From contig DASURP010000021.1 in assembly GCA_036279975.1 (NCBI GenBank), positions 1 through 29,400 of the forward strand: 29,400 nt of DNA, in the 5' to 3' direction. The position numbers and the translations under genes are program-made. Origin of the DNA: 66-474 sp036279975. Its GTDB lineage: Bacteria > Pseudomonadota > Gammaproteobacteria > Xanthomonadales > Rhodanobacteraceae. Of the stretch, positions 22,255-29,400 are shown one piece after another. Below the pieces are notes generated by a model. The model was not told where the DNA came from. It was given only the letters and a program-made list of their open reading frames with translations, and ran no database searches. The stretch's first letter is position 1. Each line of letters begins with the position of its first letter.

Positions 22255-24159
22255 CTACGCAACGTTCCCGCTGCCGCGTTGCAGCGGCACGACTTCGGCG
22301 CTTTGCACCGGTTCGCCGGTTTCCCAGCGGAACGACGGCAGCAGCGCGCCCACGCATTGGGTCAGGCTTTCCTCGTCGAAACCCGCCACCGCGTCGCTGG
22401 CGCGTGCGAGCTGTGCCATGACCAGTTCGCTGGACTGCTGGCGCGGCGCCGCCTCGAAGATCTTGGGATGCGTGGTACTGTGATAGTTCTCGAGCGGGTG
22501 GAACAGTTCCTCGAACAGCTTCTCGCCGGGGCGCAACCCGGTGTACAGGATCGAGATGTCGCGGCCCGGCTGCTTGCCGGCAAGGCGGATCATCTGCTCG
22601 GCCAGGTCGCGGATGCGGATCGGCTCGCCCATGTCGAGTGCGAAGGTCTCGCCACCCTTCCCCATCGCCATTGCCTGCAGGATCAGCTGGCAGGCCTCCG
22701 GGATGGTCATGAAGTAGCGCGAGATCTCGGGGTGGGTCACGGTCACCGGTCCGCCCGCGGCAATCTGGTCGCGGAACAGTGGCACCACCGAACCCGCCGA
22801 ATCCAGCACGTTGCCGAACCGCACCGTGACAAAGCGCGTCGCATGCCCTTCGCCGATGGCTTGGCAAATGATTTCGGCGATGCGCTTGCATGCGCCCATC
22901 ACGCTGGTCGGATTCACCGCCTTGTCGGTGGAGATCAGCACGAAGCTTTCGACGCCGTGCCGAACCGAGTGCGTGGCGACGGTGCGCGTGGCCATCGCGT
23001 TGTTGCGGAAGGCCTCGCGCAACTGGTTCTGCAGCAGTGGCACGTGCTTGTAGGCGGCGGCGTGCAAGACCCGTTGCGGCCTGGCCAGCGCGAAGGCGTT
23101 CCGGCAGGCCGCGTCGTCGCCGCAATCGCCCACCAGGCAACGCAACAGCAATTCCGGATAATGCGCACGCAATTCCTGCTCGATCCGGTACAGGTTGTAC
23201 TCGGACAACTCGAGGATGGTCAGCTCGGATGCGCCCAGCCGCGCCACCTGGCGGCACAGTTCCGAGCCGATCGATCCCCCGCCGCCGGTGACCAGGATCC
23301 GCTGGCCGGTGAGGCTGCGCCGGATCGCGTTCCATTCGAGCTTCACCGGGTCGCGCCCGAGCAGGTCCTCGATCGCGACCTCCTTCAACTCATTGAACTG
23401 CGCGCGCCCCGAGACGACGTCGTCGAGCCGCGGCACGGTGCGAAACGGCAAGCCGGTCGCTTCGCACTGGTCCACGATGCGGCGCATCTGCTGTTTGTCG
23501 GCGCTGGGCATCGCGATCAGCAGCATCTCGGCGCCGACCCGGCGCGCCAGCTCCGGCAGCCGGTCGGTGCCGCCCAGGACCGGCACGCCCTGCAGGCGCG
23601 AACCCCGCAAGGACGCGTCGTCATCGACGAAGCCCGCCGGGATGTAGCGGGTATCCCGGCGCAGGTCGCGCACCAGCGCCTCGCCGGCGCGGCCGGCGCC
23701 GATCACCAGCACGCGGTGGCTGTGCCTGGCGTGGAACAGGTCGAGCTGGCTGTCCTTCCAGTAGCGGTAGGCAAGCCGCGGCGCGCCGAGGAAAATCGCC
23801 AGCAGCACCGGGTAGATCAGCAGCACCGAACGCGAAATCCCCGCCATGCGGTCGTACAGGAACAGCGCGAGGTAGATCACCACGGCGCCCGCCACCACCG
23901 CACGCAGGATGTTCCACAGGTCCGGGACGCTGGCAAAGCGCCACAGGCCCTTGTACAGGCCGGTCCAGTAGAACATCGCGGCTTGCACGCCCAGCACGAT
24001 CAGGGTTTGCCAGCTCAACAGGTCGAGGTGCTGCCCGTACGGCAACATCGCGTAGCGCAAGGTATTGGCCAGCCACCATGCCAACAGCGTCACCGCGAGG
24101 TCGTGCAGCACGACCGCCGTGCGCGGGTGCACCTTGAAGGGCAGGTCAGGCAACTTCAC
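22255..24159 (-). CDS. wbpM: WbpM/CapD-type UDP-N-acetylhexosamine 4,6-dehydratase, membrane-bound
   Basis: A 634-residue inner-membrane protein. Four helices lie at about 12-127. A first Rossmann fold with GAGRAGE (154-160) follows, then the catalytic SDR domain with TGGGGSIG (291-298). The active site has STDKAVNP and MGACK (M421, K425), with Met in place of the usual Tyr as in WbpM and PglF. It makes the 4-keto-6-deoxy precursor of sugars such as QuiNAc or FucNAc. The start is a GTG at 24159 with AAAGGAG about 9 bases upstream, overlapping the glycosyltransferase gene by 14 bases. The extra upstream residues in the same frame are unlike the family. The gene symbol is by similarity. Confidence 0.9.
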   Translation of the reverse strand: MKLPDLPFKVHPRTAVVLHDLAVTLLAWWLANTLRYAMLPYGQHLDLLSWQTLIVLGVQAAMFYWTGLYKGLWRFASVPDLWNILRAVVAGAVVIYLALFLYDRMAGISRSVLLIYPVLLAIFLGAPRLAYRYWKDSQLDLFHARHSHRVLVIGAGRAGEALVRDLRRDTRYIPAGFVDDDASLRGSRLQGVPVLGGTDRLPELARRVGAEMLLIAMPSADKQQMRRIVDQCEATGLPFRTVPRLDDVVSGRAQFNELKEVAIEDLLGRDPVKLEWNAIRRSLTGQRILVTGGGGSIGSELCRQVARLGASELTILELSEYNLYRIEQELRAHYPELLLRCLVGDCGDDAACRNAFALARPQRVLHAAAYKHVPLLQNQLREAFRNNAMATRTVATHSVRHGVESFVLISTDKAVNPTSVMGACKRIAEIICQAIGEGHATRFVTVRFGNVLDSAGSVVPLFRDQIAAGGPVTVTHPEISRYFMTIPEACQLILQAMAMGKGGETFALDMGEPIRIRDLAEQMIRLAGKQPGRDISILYTGLRPGEKLFEELFHPLENYHSTTHPKIFEAAPRQQSSELVMAQLARASDAVAGFDEESLTQCVGALLPSFRWETGEPVQSAEVVPLQRGSGNVA

Positions 24160-25216
24160 GGGACGCACTCCTTTGCACGGACGACAGGCAGGCGCGCTTG
24201 CCGATATACCAGACCATTCCTGTCGCGAGGTACGCCGCGACGGCGCCCCAGACACCGTACGCCGGCCAGCGCGCCGCGATCCACGCCAGCGGCGCCACGA
24301 TCGCGAGGTTCCAGGTCATGTAAGCGACATCCGTGCGCGCATGGCTCCATTTTACCCGCACCAGCCACTGGTAAAGGTGCTGGCGGTGCGGCGCATACCA
24401 GCGCTGGCGCCCCACCACGCGCCTTGCCAGGGTGAGGCCGCCGTCCGCCAGGAAGGTCGATGACAGGATCAGGCATGGCCACAGCATCGCAGGGTTCCGC
24501 TGAACCAGGAGCGCGCCGACCGCACCGATCAGGAGCCCCAGCGCGCCCGAGCCGACGTCGCCCATGAAGATCTTCGCCGGCGGTGCGTTGAAAGCGAGGA
24601 ACCCGAGGCACCCCGCTGCCACGGCAAAGCCGAGTCCCGCGATGCCCATGTGCCCCGCCCAGGTCGCCAGCAAGGCGTAGCCCAGCATCACGAACAGGCC
24701 CTGCTGGCCCAGCAGGCCGTCGATGCCATCCATGAAGTTGTGGACGTTGATGCAGCCGACCAGGACCGGCGCCACCGGCAACAGCAACCACCACAGGCGC
24801 GGGTCGTGGCCGGCAGGCTGCGCCAGCACGACGGCGGCGACCAGTACCGCGGCCGCGGCGTGCACGAGCAGGCGGGGTGCCACCGGCAGCGCCGCATGAT
24901 CGTCGCGCCAGCCGACCAGGGCCACGGCAAGCACCGCCGCGGCCAGCGCCACCGGTTGCGTCCAGCGTCCGCCGTCATCGAGCAGCCCCCATGCAGGCAG
25001 GGCCACGAGCAGCATGCTTGCAACGATGCCGACGCCCCCGCCGCGTGGCGTGGGCGAGCTGTGCGAGCGCCGCTTGCCAGGCTGGTCCAGCAATCCGTGC
25101 CGGCGCGCGTACACCAGTGCGATCCATGTCGCCAGCGCCGAAACGATCAGTCCACACCCGGAAGCCATCGCGAACGAGCCGGCGAAGGAAAAACCGGGGA
25201 CGGCGCCCATGGTCAT
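24146..25216 (-). CDS. wbpL: WbpL/WecA-type undecaprenyl-phosphate sugar-1-phosphate transferase (glycosyltransferase family 4)
   Basis: A 356-residue polytopic membrane protein with about ten helices. The family motifs are present: aspartates at 105-106 (GWRDDH), NVHNFMDGIDGL (157-168), KIFMGDVGS (215-223) and the cytoplasmic HRQHLYQ loop (277-283). It should transfer a sugar-1-phosphate from a UDP-sugar to undecaprenyl phosphate, starting O-antigen synthesis. The sugar is probably FucNAc, QuiNAc or GlcNAc, judging from the dehydratase that follows. The start at 25216 overlaps the lapB TGA (ATGA), and the 3' end overlaps wbpM by 14 bases. WbpL versus WecA cannot be settled from sequence alone. 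Confidence 0.88.
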   Translation of the reverse strand: MTMGAVPGFSFAGSFAMASGCGLIVSALATWIALVYARRHGLLDQPGKRRSHSSPTPRGGGVGIVASMLLVALPAWGLLDDGGRWTQPVALAAAVLAVALVGWRDDHAALPVAPRLLVHAAAAVLVAAVVLAQPAGHDPRLWWLLLPVAPVLVGCINVHNFMDGIDGLLGQQGLFVMLGYALLATWAGHMGIAGLGFAVAAGCLGFLAFNAPPAKIFMGDVGSGALGLLIGAVGALLVQRNPAMLWPCLILSSTFLADGGLTLARRVVGRQRWYAPHRQHLYQWLVRVKWSHARTDVAYMTWNLAIVAPLAWIAARWPAYGVWGAVAAYLATGMVWYIGKRACLSSVQRSASREVA

Positions 25217-26403
25217 TCACTTACGACGCTGTGGATGGGCCTGACCGTCCCCCAGCTCTTGCAGCTCGGGCATTGCCAGTGGTGCGCCTTGGCCCCGAAA
25301 CCACAGTGGTTGCAGCGGTACATCGCGCGGCCTTCGAGCAGCTTGCGGGTAAGGTCGCGCAGGATCAGGAAGTTTTCCCGGGCCTCGCCTTCGGACCGCG
25401 ACATGGTCGCGTCGATCAAGGCCATCATCCCGCGCACCGAGGGACGCTGCCGGAGCTGGCCGGTCAGGAATTCGATCGCGACACGCTCGCCTTCGCGCTT
25501 CCGGTACAGGTCGGTCAGCGCCAGCACCGGGGTGATGCCGTGGTAGCGCTCGACCACCTGGGTCAGGAACTTCTCGGCGCGCTCCATCTCGCCGGCGTGG
25601 GCGTAGGCATCCAGCAAGGGCGGCAGGATCTCGGGCACGAAATCGACGTCTGCATCGACCGCCTGCTCGAACGCCAGCACCGCTTCGTGCCAGCGGCCCT
25701 CCTCGGCGAACAGGTGGCCGCTGATCAGGTAGCCGCGCACGCAGCCCGGCTGACTGGCAAACGCCTCGTCGAGGTAGGCGCGGGCCTCGGCGCGCGCGCC
25801 GTGCTGGCGCGACTGTTCGGCCAGCTCGCACTGGAACTGGGCGATGGTCGCCGCCTGCGATTCGCCGGTCATTTTTTCCAGCCGCCGTGCATGCCCGATC
25901 GCCTTGTGCCAGTCGCGCTCGTGCTGGTAGATAGAAATCAGGTGCCTGAGCGCGGATGGCGCGTGGGCGTCCATGGCGACGAGGTCGTCGAACAGCGCCT
26001 CGGCGCGATCCAGCAGGCCCGCCCGCATGTAGTCCTCGCCCAGCTCCAGCAACGCGACAGTGCGTTCGGCTTCCGAGAGATTGGAGCGGCTGACCAGGTG
26101 CTGGTGGACCCGGATCGCGCGGTCCACCTCGCCGCGGCGGCGGAACAGGTTGCCGAGCGCGAGGTGGGTTTCCACCGTGTCGCGGTTGAACTCGGCCAGC
26201 TTCATGAAGACTTCGATGGCCTTGTCCGGCTGCTCGTTGAGCAGGTAATTCAGCCCACGGAAGTAGTGCGAGGAAAGCTCGGTGACGCGCGCACCCGAGC
26301 GGCGCGCGAGCGCCTGCCGGCCGATGATCCAGCCCAGCCAGCCCGCCAGCGCCAGTGTGGGCAGCAGGAATAGCAGCCAGAGTGGATCGAAGGGGCCGCT
26401 CAT
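25213..26403 (-). CDS. lapB: Lipopolysaccharide assembly protein LapB (YciM)
   Basis: A 396-residue inner-membrane protein. One N-terminal helix (about 7-26) is followed by the family block SSHYFRGLNYLLNEQPDKAI, then a run of TPR repeats. A C-terminal rubredoxin-like zinc site has C364, C367, C378 and C381 (CNHC and CPSC). In E. coli, LapB with FtsH controls LpxC degradation and so LPS synthesis. The start at MSGPFDP gives the usual membrane helix; an 11-residue longer frame is possible but unneeded. It is coupled to the downstream glycosyltransferase by ATGA. The upstream gene is ihfB; lapA, its usual partner, is missing from the 121-base gap. Confidence 0.95.
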   Translation of the reverse strand: MSGPFDPLWLLFLLPTLALAGWLGWIIGRQALARRSGARVTELSSHYFRGLNYLLNEQPDKAIEVFMKLAEFNRDTVETHLALGNLFRRRGEVDRAIRVHQHLVSRSNLSEAERTVALLELGEDYMRAGLLDRAEALFDDLVAMDAHAPSALRHLISIYQHERDWHKAIGHARRLEKMTGESQAATIAQFQCELAEQSRQHGARAEARAYLDEAFASQPGCVRGYLISGHLFAEEGRWHEAVLAFEQAVDADVDFVPEILPPLLDAYAHAGEMERAEKFLTQVVERYHGITPVLALTDLYRKREGERVAIEFLTGQLRQRPSVRGMMALIDATMSRSEGEARENFLILRDLTRKLLEGRAMYRCNHCGFGAKAHHWQCPSCKSWGTVRPIHSVVSE

Positions 26404-26524
26404 CGACGCCTCCGCCACAGGCCAGCGGAAGGGCACGCACCCGGATCGACCAGGTATTCAGGGCAGGTCACGGCATCCACGGGGGGATGTATGCGTTCGA
26501 CGACGAGCCGGTGCCCGCAACCCG

Positions 26525-26815
26525 TCAGTCGGCGCGGCCCCCGTTCACCCGCTGGCGCAGTTCCTTGCCCGGCTTGAAGTGGGGCACGTACTTGCCGGGC
26601 AACGCTACGGCAGTGCCGGTCTTGGGGTTGCGCCCGGTGCGCGGTGGGCGGTAGTGCAGCGAGAAGCTGCCGAAACCGCGGATTTCGATGCGATCGCCGT
26701 TCGCAAGCGCCGTGCTCATCTGCTCGATCACGTTGCGCACCGCCAGTTCCACATCGGCGAACGCCAGATGTTTCTGGCGCTCCGCCAGCGCGGCGATCAA
26801 TTCGGATTTGGTCAT
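26525..26815 (-). CDS. ihfB: Integration host factor subunit beta
   Basis: A 96-residue DNA-bending protein that pairs with IhfA. The family pattern is clear: MTKSELIAALAE at the start, then RIEIRGFGSFSLHYRPPRTG and GRNPKTG, containing the arm that inserts a proline into the DNA minor groove. The start at 26815 fits the universal MTKSEL beginning; the longer open frame upstream is leader sequence. It lies 122 bases downstream of rpsA, the standard rpsA-ihfB order of gammaproteobacteria. The leader contains a hairpin with a GCAA tetraloop (26884-26897) and follows the rpsA terminator. Confidence 0.97.
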   Translation of the reverse strand: MTKSELIAALAERQKHLAFADVELAVRNVIEQMSTALANGDRIEIRGFGSFSLHYRPPRTGRNPKTGTAVALPGKYVPHFKPGKELRQRVNGGRAD

Positions 26816-26883
26816 CGATGGCAACGTGCGGATACCTTGCGGGATGGCAGTGGGGTCACACACGCGGCCCCCGGGCCGGATGC

Positions 26884-26897
26884 CGCCCTTGCGGGCG
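26884..26897 (-). promoter_or_regulatory. GNRA-capped hairpin in the ihfB leader
   Basis: On the minus strand CGCCC-GCAA-GGGCG forms a 5-bp stem with a GCAA tetraloop, about 70 bases before the ihfB start. Such stable loops can mark a processed 5' end or slow ribosome entry. No known riboswitch class is suggested. Confidence 0.35.
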
Positions 26898-26913
26898 ACA
26901 TCGTCGTGTTACT

Positions 26914-26939
26914 CAAAACGCAAGCCTTTATATAGGCTT
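26914..26939 (-). terminator. Hairpin terminator overlapping the rpsA stop
   Basis: On the minus strand AAGCCT-ATATAA-AGGCTT is a perfect 6-bp stem that begins inside the rpsA TAA stop codon. GCGTTTTG follows. The stem is short and the T-run has four bases, so partial termination before ihfB is likely. Confidence 0.5.
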
Positions 26940-28614
26940 ACTCCGACTTGTTCAACTGTTCTTTGAGTAGCGTCCCGAGCTTGGTCGTGCTGCGCTCCGT
27001 GTGCTGGTTCTGGTATTCCGACAGGGTTTCGGCCATCTCGTCCTCGTCCTTGGCGCGGATAGAAAGCGACAGCATGCGGCCCTTGCGGTCCATGCCGGTG
27101 AACTTGGCCTCGACCTGCTCGCCCACCTTCAGGTGCTGGCCGAGGTCGTCGATACGGTCTTTCGAGAAATCGCGCGCCGAGAGGTAACCCTCGATGCCAT
27201 CGGCCAGATCGACCACCGCACCCTTGGCGTCCACTTCGCGGACGGTGCCGGTGAGGATCGCGCCGCGCGGATGCGCCGCCATGAACTGGCCGAACGGATC
27301 CTGTTCCAGCTGCTTGATACCGAGGCTGATGCGCTCGCGCTCCGGATCGACCGCCAGCACCACGGCATCGACTTCCTCGCCCTTCTTGAAGTCGCGGACC
27401 AGTTCTTCGCCATTGCCCTGCCAGGAAATGTCGGACAGGTGCACCAGGCCGTCGATGCCGCCATCCAGGCCCACGAAGATGCCGAAGTCGGTGATCGACT
27501 TGATCGCGCCGTGGACCTTGTCGCCCTTCTTGAAGGTGGCCGCGAAGGCCTCCCACGGGTTGGACTGGGTCTGCTTCATGCCCAGCGAAATGCGGCGGCG
27601 CTCTTCGTCGACGTCCAGCACCATCACTTCCACTTCGTCGCCGACCTGCACCACCTTGGCCGGGTTGACGTTCTTGTTGGTCCAGTCCATCTCGGATACG
27701 TGCACCAGGCCTTCCACGCCCGGCTCCAGCTCCACGAAGCAGCCGTAGTCGGTGACGTTGGAAACCTTGCCGAACAGGCGGGTGCCGGACGGGTAACGGC
27801 GGGTGATGCTGACCCACGGGTCGTCGCCGAGCTGCTTCAGGCCCAGCGAGACGCGGTTGCGCTCGCGGTCGAACTTCAGCACGCGCACGTCCAGTTCGTC
27901 ACCGACGTTGACGATTTCGGATGGATGCCGCACGCGCTTCCACGCCATGTCGGTGATGTGCAGCAGGCCGTCGATGCCGCCGAGGTCCACGAACGCGCCG
28001 TAGTCGGTGAGGTTCTTGACGACGCCGTGCAGGATCGCGCCTTCCTGCAGTTTCTCCAGCAACTGCTCGCGCTCCTCGGAGTGCTCGCTCTCGACCACCG
28101 CGCGGCGGCTGACCACCACGTTGTTGCGCTTGCGGTCGAGCTTGATGATCTTGAATTCCAGGTCCTTGCCTTCGAGGTAGGCCGGATCGCGCACCGGGCG
28201 CACGTCCACCAGCGAGCCCGGCAGGAATGCGCGCACATCGCGGATGTCGACGGTGAAGCCGCCCTTGACCTTGCCGTTGATGCGGCCGGTGATGGCCTCT
28301 TCCTGTTCGAAGGCGCTTTCCAGTTCGTCCCACACCATCGAGCGCTTGGCCTTCTCGCGCGACAGCTTGGTTTCGCCGAAACCGTCCTCGATCGCGTCCA
28401 GCGCAACCTTGACCTCGTCGCCGACGTTGACTTCCAGTTCACCGTCCTCGTTGCGGAACTGTTCGATCGGGACGATGCCCTCCGATTTCAGCCCGGCGTT
28501 CACCACCACCACGTCGGGGCGGATTTCCACGACGGTGCCGGAGACGATGGCTCCGGGTTTCAATTTGGCCAGCGACTGGCTCTGTTCAAAAAGCTCGGCA
28601 AAACTTTCGGTCAT
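26938..28614 (-). CDS. rpsA: 30S ribosomal protein S1
   Basis: A 558-residue ribosomal protein (E. coli 557) built of six S1 RNA-binding domains. The first begins at about residue 19 (LKPGAIVSGTVVEIRPDVVV) and the last ends near 520. The central ones carry the repeated Y-G-x-F-V pattern, for example DYGAFVDLGGIDGLLH, DYGCFVELEPGVEGLVH and DFGIFVGLDGGIDGLVH. It brings mRNA to the 30S subunit. The start at MTESFAELFEQ is the conserved family start. The ribosome site is weak (GGAAT), as is common for rpsA, which is autoregulated in E. coli. It lies between cmk and ihfB in the usual order. Confidence 0.97.
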   Translation of the reverse strand: MTESFAELFEQSQSLAKLKPGAIVSGTVVEIRPDVVVVNAGLKSEGIVPIEQFRNEDGELEVNVGDEVKVALDAIEDGFGETKLSREKAKRSMVWDELESAFEQEEAITGRINGKVKGGFTVDIRDVRAFLPGSLVDVRPVRDPAYLEGKDLEFKIIKLDRKRNNVVVSRRAVVESEHSEEREQLLEKLQEGAILHGVVKNLTDYGAFVDLGGIDGLLHITDMAWKRVRHPSEIVNVGDELDVRVLKFDRERNRVSLGLKQLGDDPWVSITRRYPSGTRLFGKVSNVTDYGCFVELEPGVEGLVHVSEMDWTNKNVNPAKVVQVGDEVEVMVLDVDEERRRISLGMKQTQSNPWEAFAATFKKGDKVHGAIKSITDFGIFVGLDGGIDGLVHLSDISWQGNGEELVRDFKKGEEVDAVVLAVDPERERISLGIKQLEQDPFGQFMAAHPRGAILTGTVREVDAKGAVVDLADGIEGYLSARDFSKDRIDDLGQHLKVGEQVEAKFTGMDRKGRMLSLSIRAKDEDEMAETLSEYQNQHTERSTTKLGTLLKEQLNKSE

Positions 28615-28718
28615 GGGGATTCCAGGTTGGGAATGGATCGCTGCGCCTGCAAGTTCCATTGATGTCGATTCCTTGAGGCGACGATCCGCCGGTTGGGGGA
28701 TGCCAGGGCATCCATGGG

Positions 28719-28738
28719 AAAAACCGCGCGGACGCGGT
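28719..28738 (-). terminator. Rho-independent terminator after cmk
   Basis: On the minus strand ACCGCG-TCCG-CGCGGT forms a perfect 6-bp stem with a tetraloop and is followed directly by TTTT. It lies 12 bases after the cmk stop and 104 bases before rpsA, so it should limit read-through and implies a promoter for rpsA in 28615-28718. Confidence 0.7.
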
Positions 28739-28750
28739 ACGTTTTACGCA

Positions 28751-29400
28751 TCAGTTCCGTTGCATGACAGCGAGCACCGCATCCACCACCGCGGCAATCG
28801 ACTGACCGGTGCTGTCGATCACGACGGCATCGCCAGCCGGCCGCAGCGGCGCGACTGCGCGCGACGCGTCGCGCGCGTCCCGCAACTCGATTTCGTGCAA
28901 AAGGCTGGCTAGTGTAACGTCAAGTCCCTTTGCCTTCAACTGCTTATGGCGCCTATCGGCGCGCTCGGCGGGGCTGGCGGTCAGGAACACCTTGAACGGG
29001 GCGTCGGGGAAGATCACCGTGCCCATGTCGCGGCCGTCGGCAACCAGCCCCGGCGGCTGGCGGAACGCCAACTGCTTGTCCACCAAAGCCTTGCGCACCT
29101 CCGGCAACGCCGCGATCGCCGAGGCCGCCGCGCCGGCGGATTCGGTGCGGATGGCGTCGGTCGCGTCCACCCCATCCACGATGACCCGGGTCTCGCCGCC
29201 ATCGCCGGGGTCCCGGAAATCGATGCGGGTTTCCGCCGCGCAGCGCGCGATTGCCCCGGCATCCGCGAGATCCAGCGCCCGTGCGCCCGCGGCGACGCCG
29301 ATGGCCCGGTAGATCGCCCCCGAATCCAGCATGTGCCAGCCCAGCCGGTCGGCCACGGCGCGGGCAATGGTGCCCTTGCCCGAACCGGAGGGGCCGTCGA
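28751..29400 (-). CDS. cmk: Cytidylate kinase (N-terminus beyond window)
   Basis: The frame is open to the right edge and lacks only the first few residues. It phosphorylates CMP and dCMP with ATP. The P-loop GPSGSGKGT is visible at the edge, followed by DSGAIYRAIG, VADGRDMGTVIFPDAPFKVF and the arginine-rich ASPAERADRRHKQL lid, all typical of bacterial Cmk. The C-terminus (DAVLAVMQRN) is complete, and about 215 residues are visible, close to the family length of about 225. A terminator follows the stop. A shorter frame starting at a GTG at 29356 would lose the P-loop and is not the gene start. Confidence 0.95.
   Translation of the reverse strand, partial: DGPSGSGKGTIARAVADRLGWHMLDSGAIYRAIGVAAGARALDLADAGAIARCAAETRIDFRDPGDGGETRVIVDGVDATDAIRTESAGAAASAIAALPEVRKALVDKQLAFRQPPGLVADGRDMGTVIFPDAPFKVFLTASPAERADRRHKQLKAKGLDVTLASLLHEIELRDARDASRAVAPLRPAGDAVVIDSTGQSIAAVVDAVLAVMQRN

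Noticed and set aside
21380..23335. 651-codon frame containing galU
   Set aside because: The part upstream of 22237 lies in another frame of the WbpM-like gene and is Arg/Pro-rich; the GTG at 22237 with AAGGA is the true galU start.
22231..24435. Plus-strand open frame of 734 codons
   Set aside because: Antisense to the WbpM-like gene; His/Gln/Arg-rich shadow translation without motifs.
27001..28662. Plus-strand open frame of 553 codons
   Set aside because: Exact antisense shadow of rpsA; the translation shows only low-complexity His/Asp/Val repeats mirroring the S1 domains.
1..29400. tRNA genes, CRISPR arrays, prophage or toxin-antitoxin genes
   Set aside because: None was recognised on either strand; direct repeats with regular spacing are absent and every gap is shorter than about 220 bases.

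Overview
The window is GC-rich chromosomal DNA from a gammaproteobacterium, most likely a member of the Xanthomonadales (Rhodanobacteraceae or Xanthomonadaceae). The basis is the block ndk-rlmN-pilF-rodZ-yfgM-bamB-der, the block cmk-rpsA-ihfB-lapB, and intergenic palindromes beginning with GTAGG of the kind scattered through those genomes. Twenty-nine genes or gene remnants are called, including two cut by the window edges (a DUF2272 protein at the left and cmk at the right). I saw no tRNA, rRNA, CRISPR array, insertion sequence or phage gene. No stretch longer than about 220 bases lacks a gene.

Region 1 (1-10534, all on the minus strand) reads from ndk leftwards: nucleoside diphosphate kinase, RlmN 23S rRNA/tRNA methyltransferase, the PilF pilotin, the RodZ cell-shape protein, YfgM, the BAM lipoprotein BamB and the GTPase Der. 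Three molybdenum-cofactor genes (mobA, moeA and a moeB with an N-terminal rhodanese domain) follow, then a secreted DUF2272 protein. Many of these genes overlap or nearly touch. A cluster of REP-like palindromes separates bamB from der.

Region 2 (10693-15256, plus strand) is a fatty-acid beta-oxidation locus. It holds a PsrA-like TetR regulator with a good promoter and an exact 7+7 palindrome over its predicted start of transcription, then a FadN-type 3-hydroxyacyl-CoA dehydrogenase/enoyl-CoA hydratase and a thiolase. A complex palindrome cluster lies between regulator and enzymes. A different repeat lies between the two enzymes.

Region 3 (15281-21261) is a mixed, accessory-looking segment: a DUF456 membrane protein, an MddA-like S-methyltransferase, a GFA-family protein coupled to a secreted cupin, an exported protein of unknown function, an 85-codon internally deleted remnant of a SAM methyltransferase, an AraC regulator and a PuuB-like FAD oxidase.

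Region 4 (21380-29400, minus strand) runs cmk, rpsA, ihfB, lapB, a WbpL/WecA-type glycosyl-1-phosphate transferase, a WbpM/CapD-type 4,6-dehydratase and galU. It joins core translation and nucleotide genes to LPS control and O-antigen initiation. lapA, which usually lies before lapB, is absent.

I found no clearly new multi-gene defence or mobile system. The observations most worth a second look are the regulator operator, the REP clusters (one of which supplies a stop codon), the in-frame mini-methyltransferase, the missing lapA, and the cupin/GFA/MddA/exported-protein cluster.
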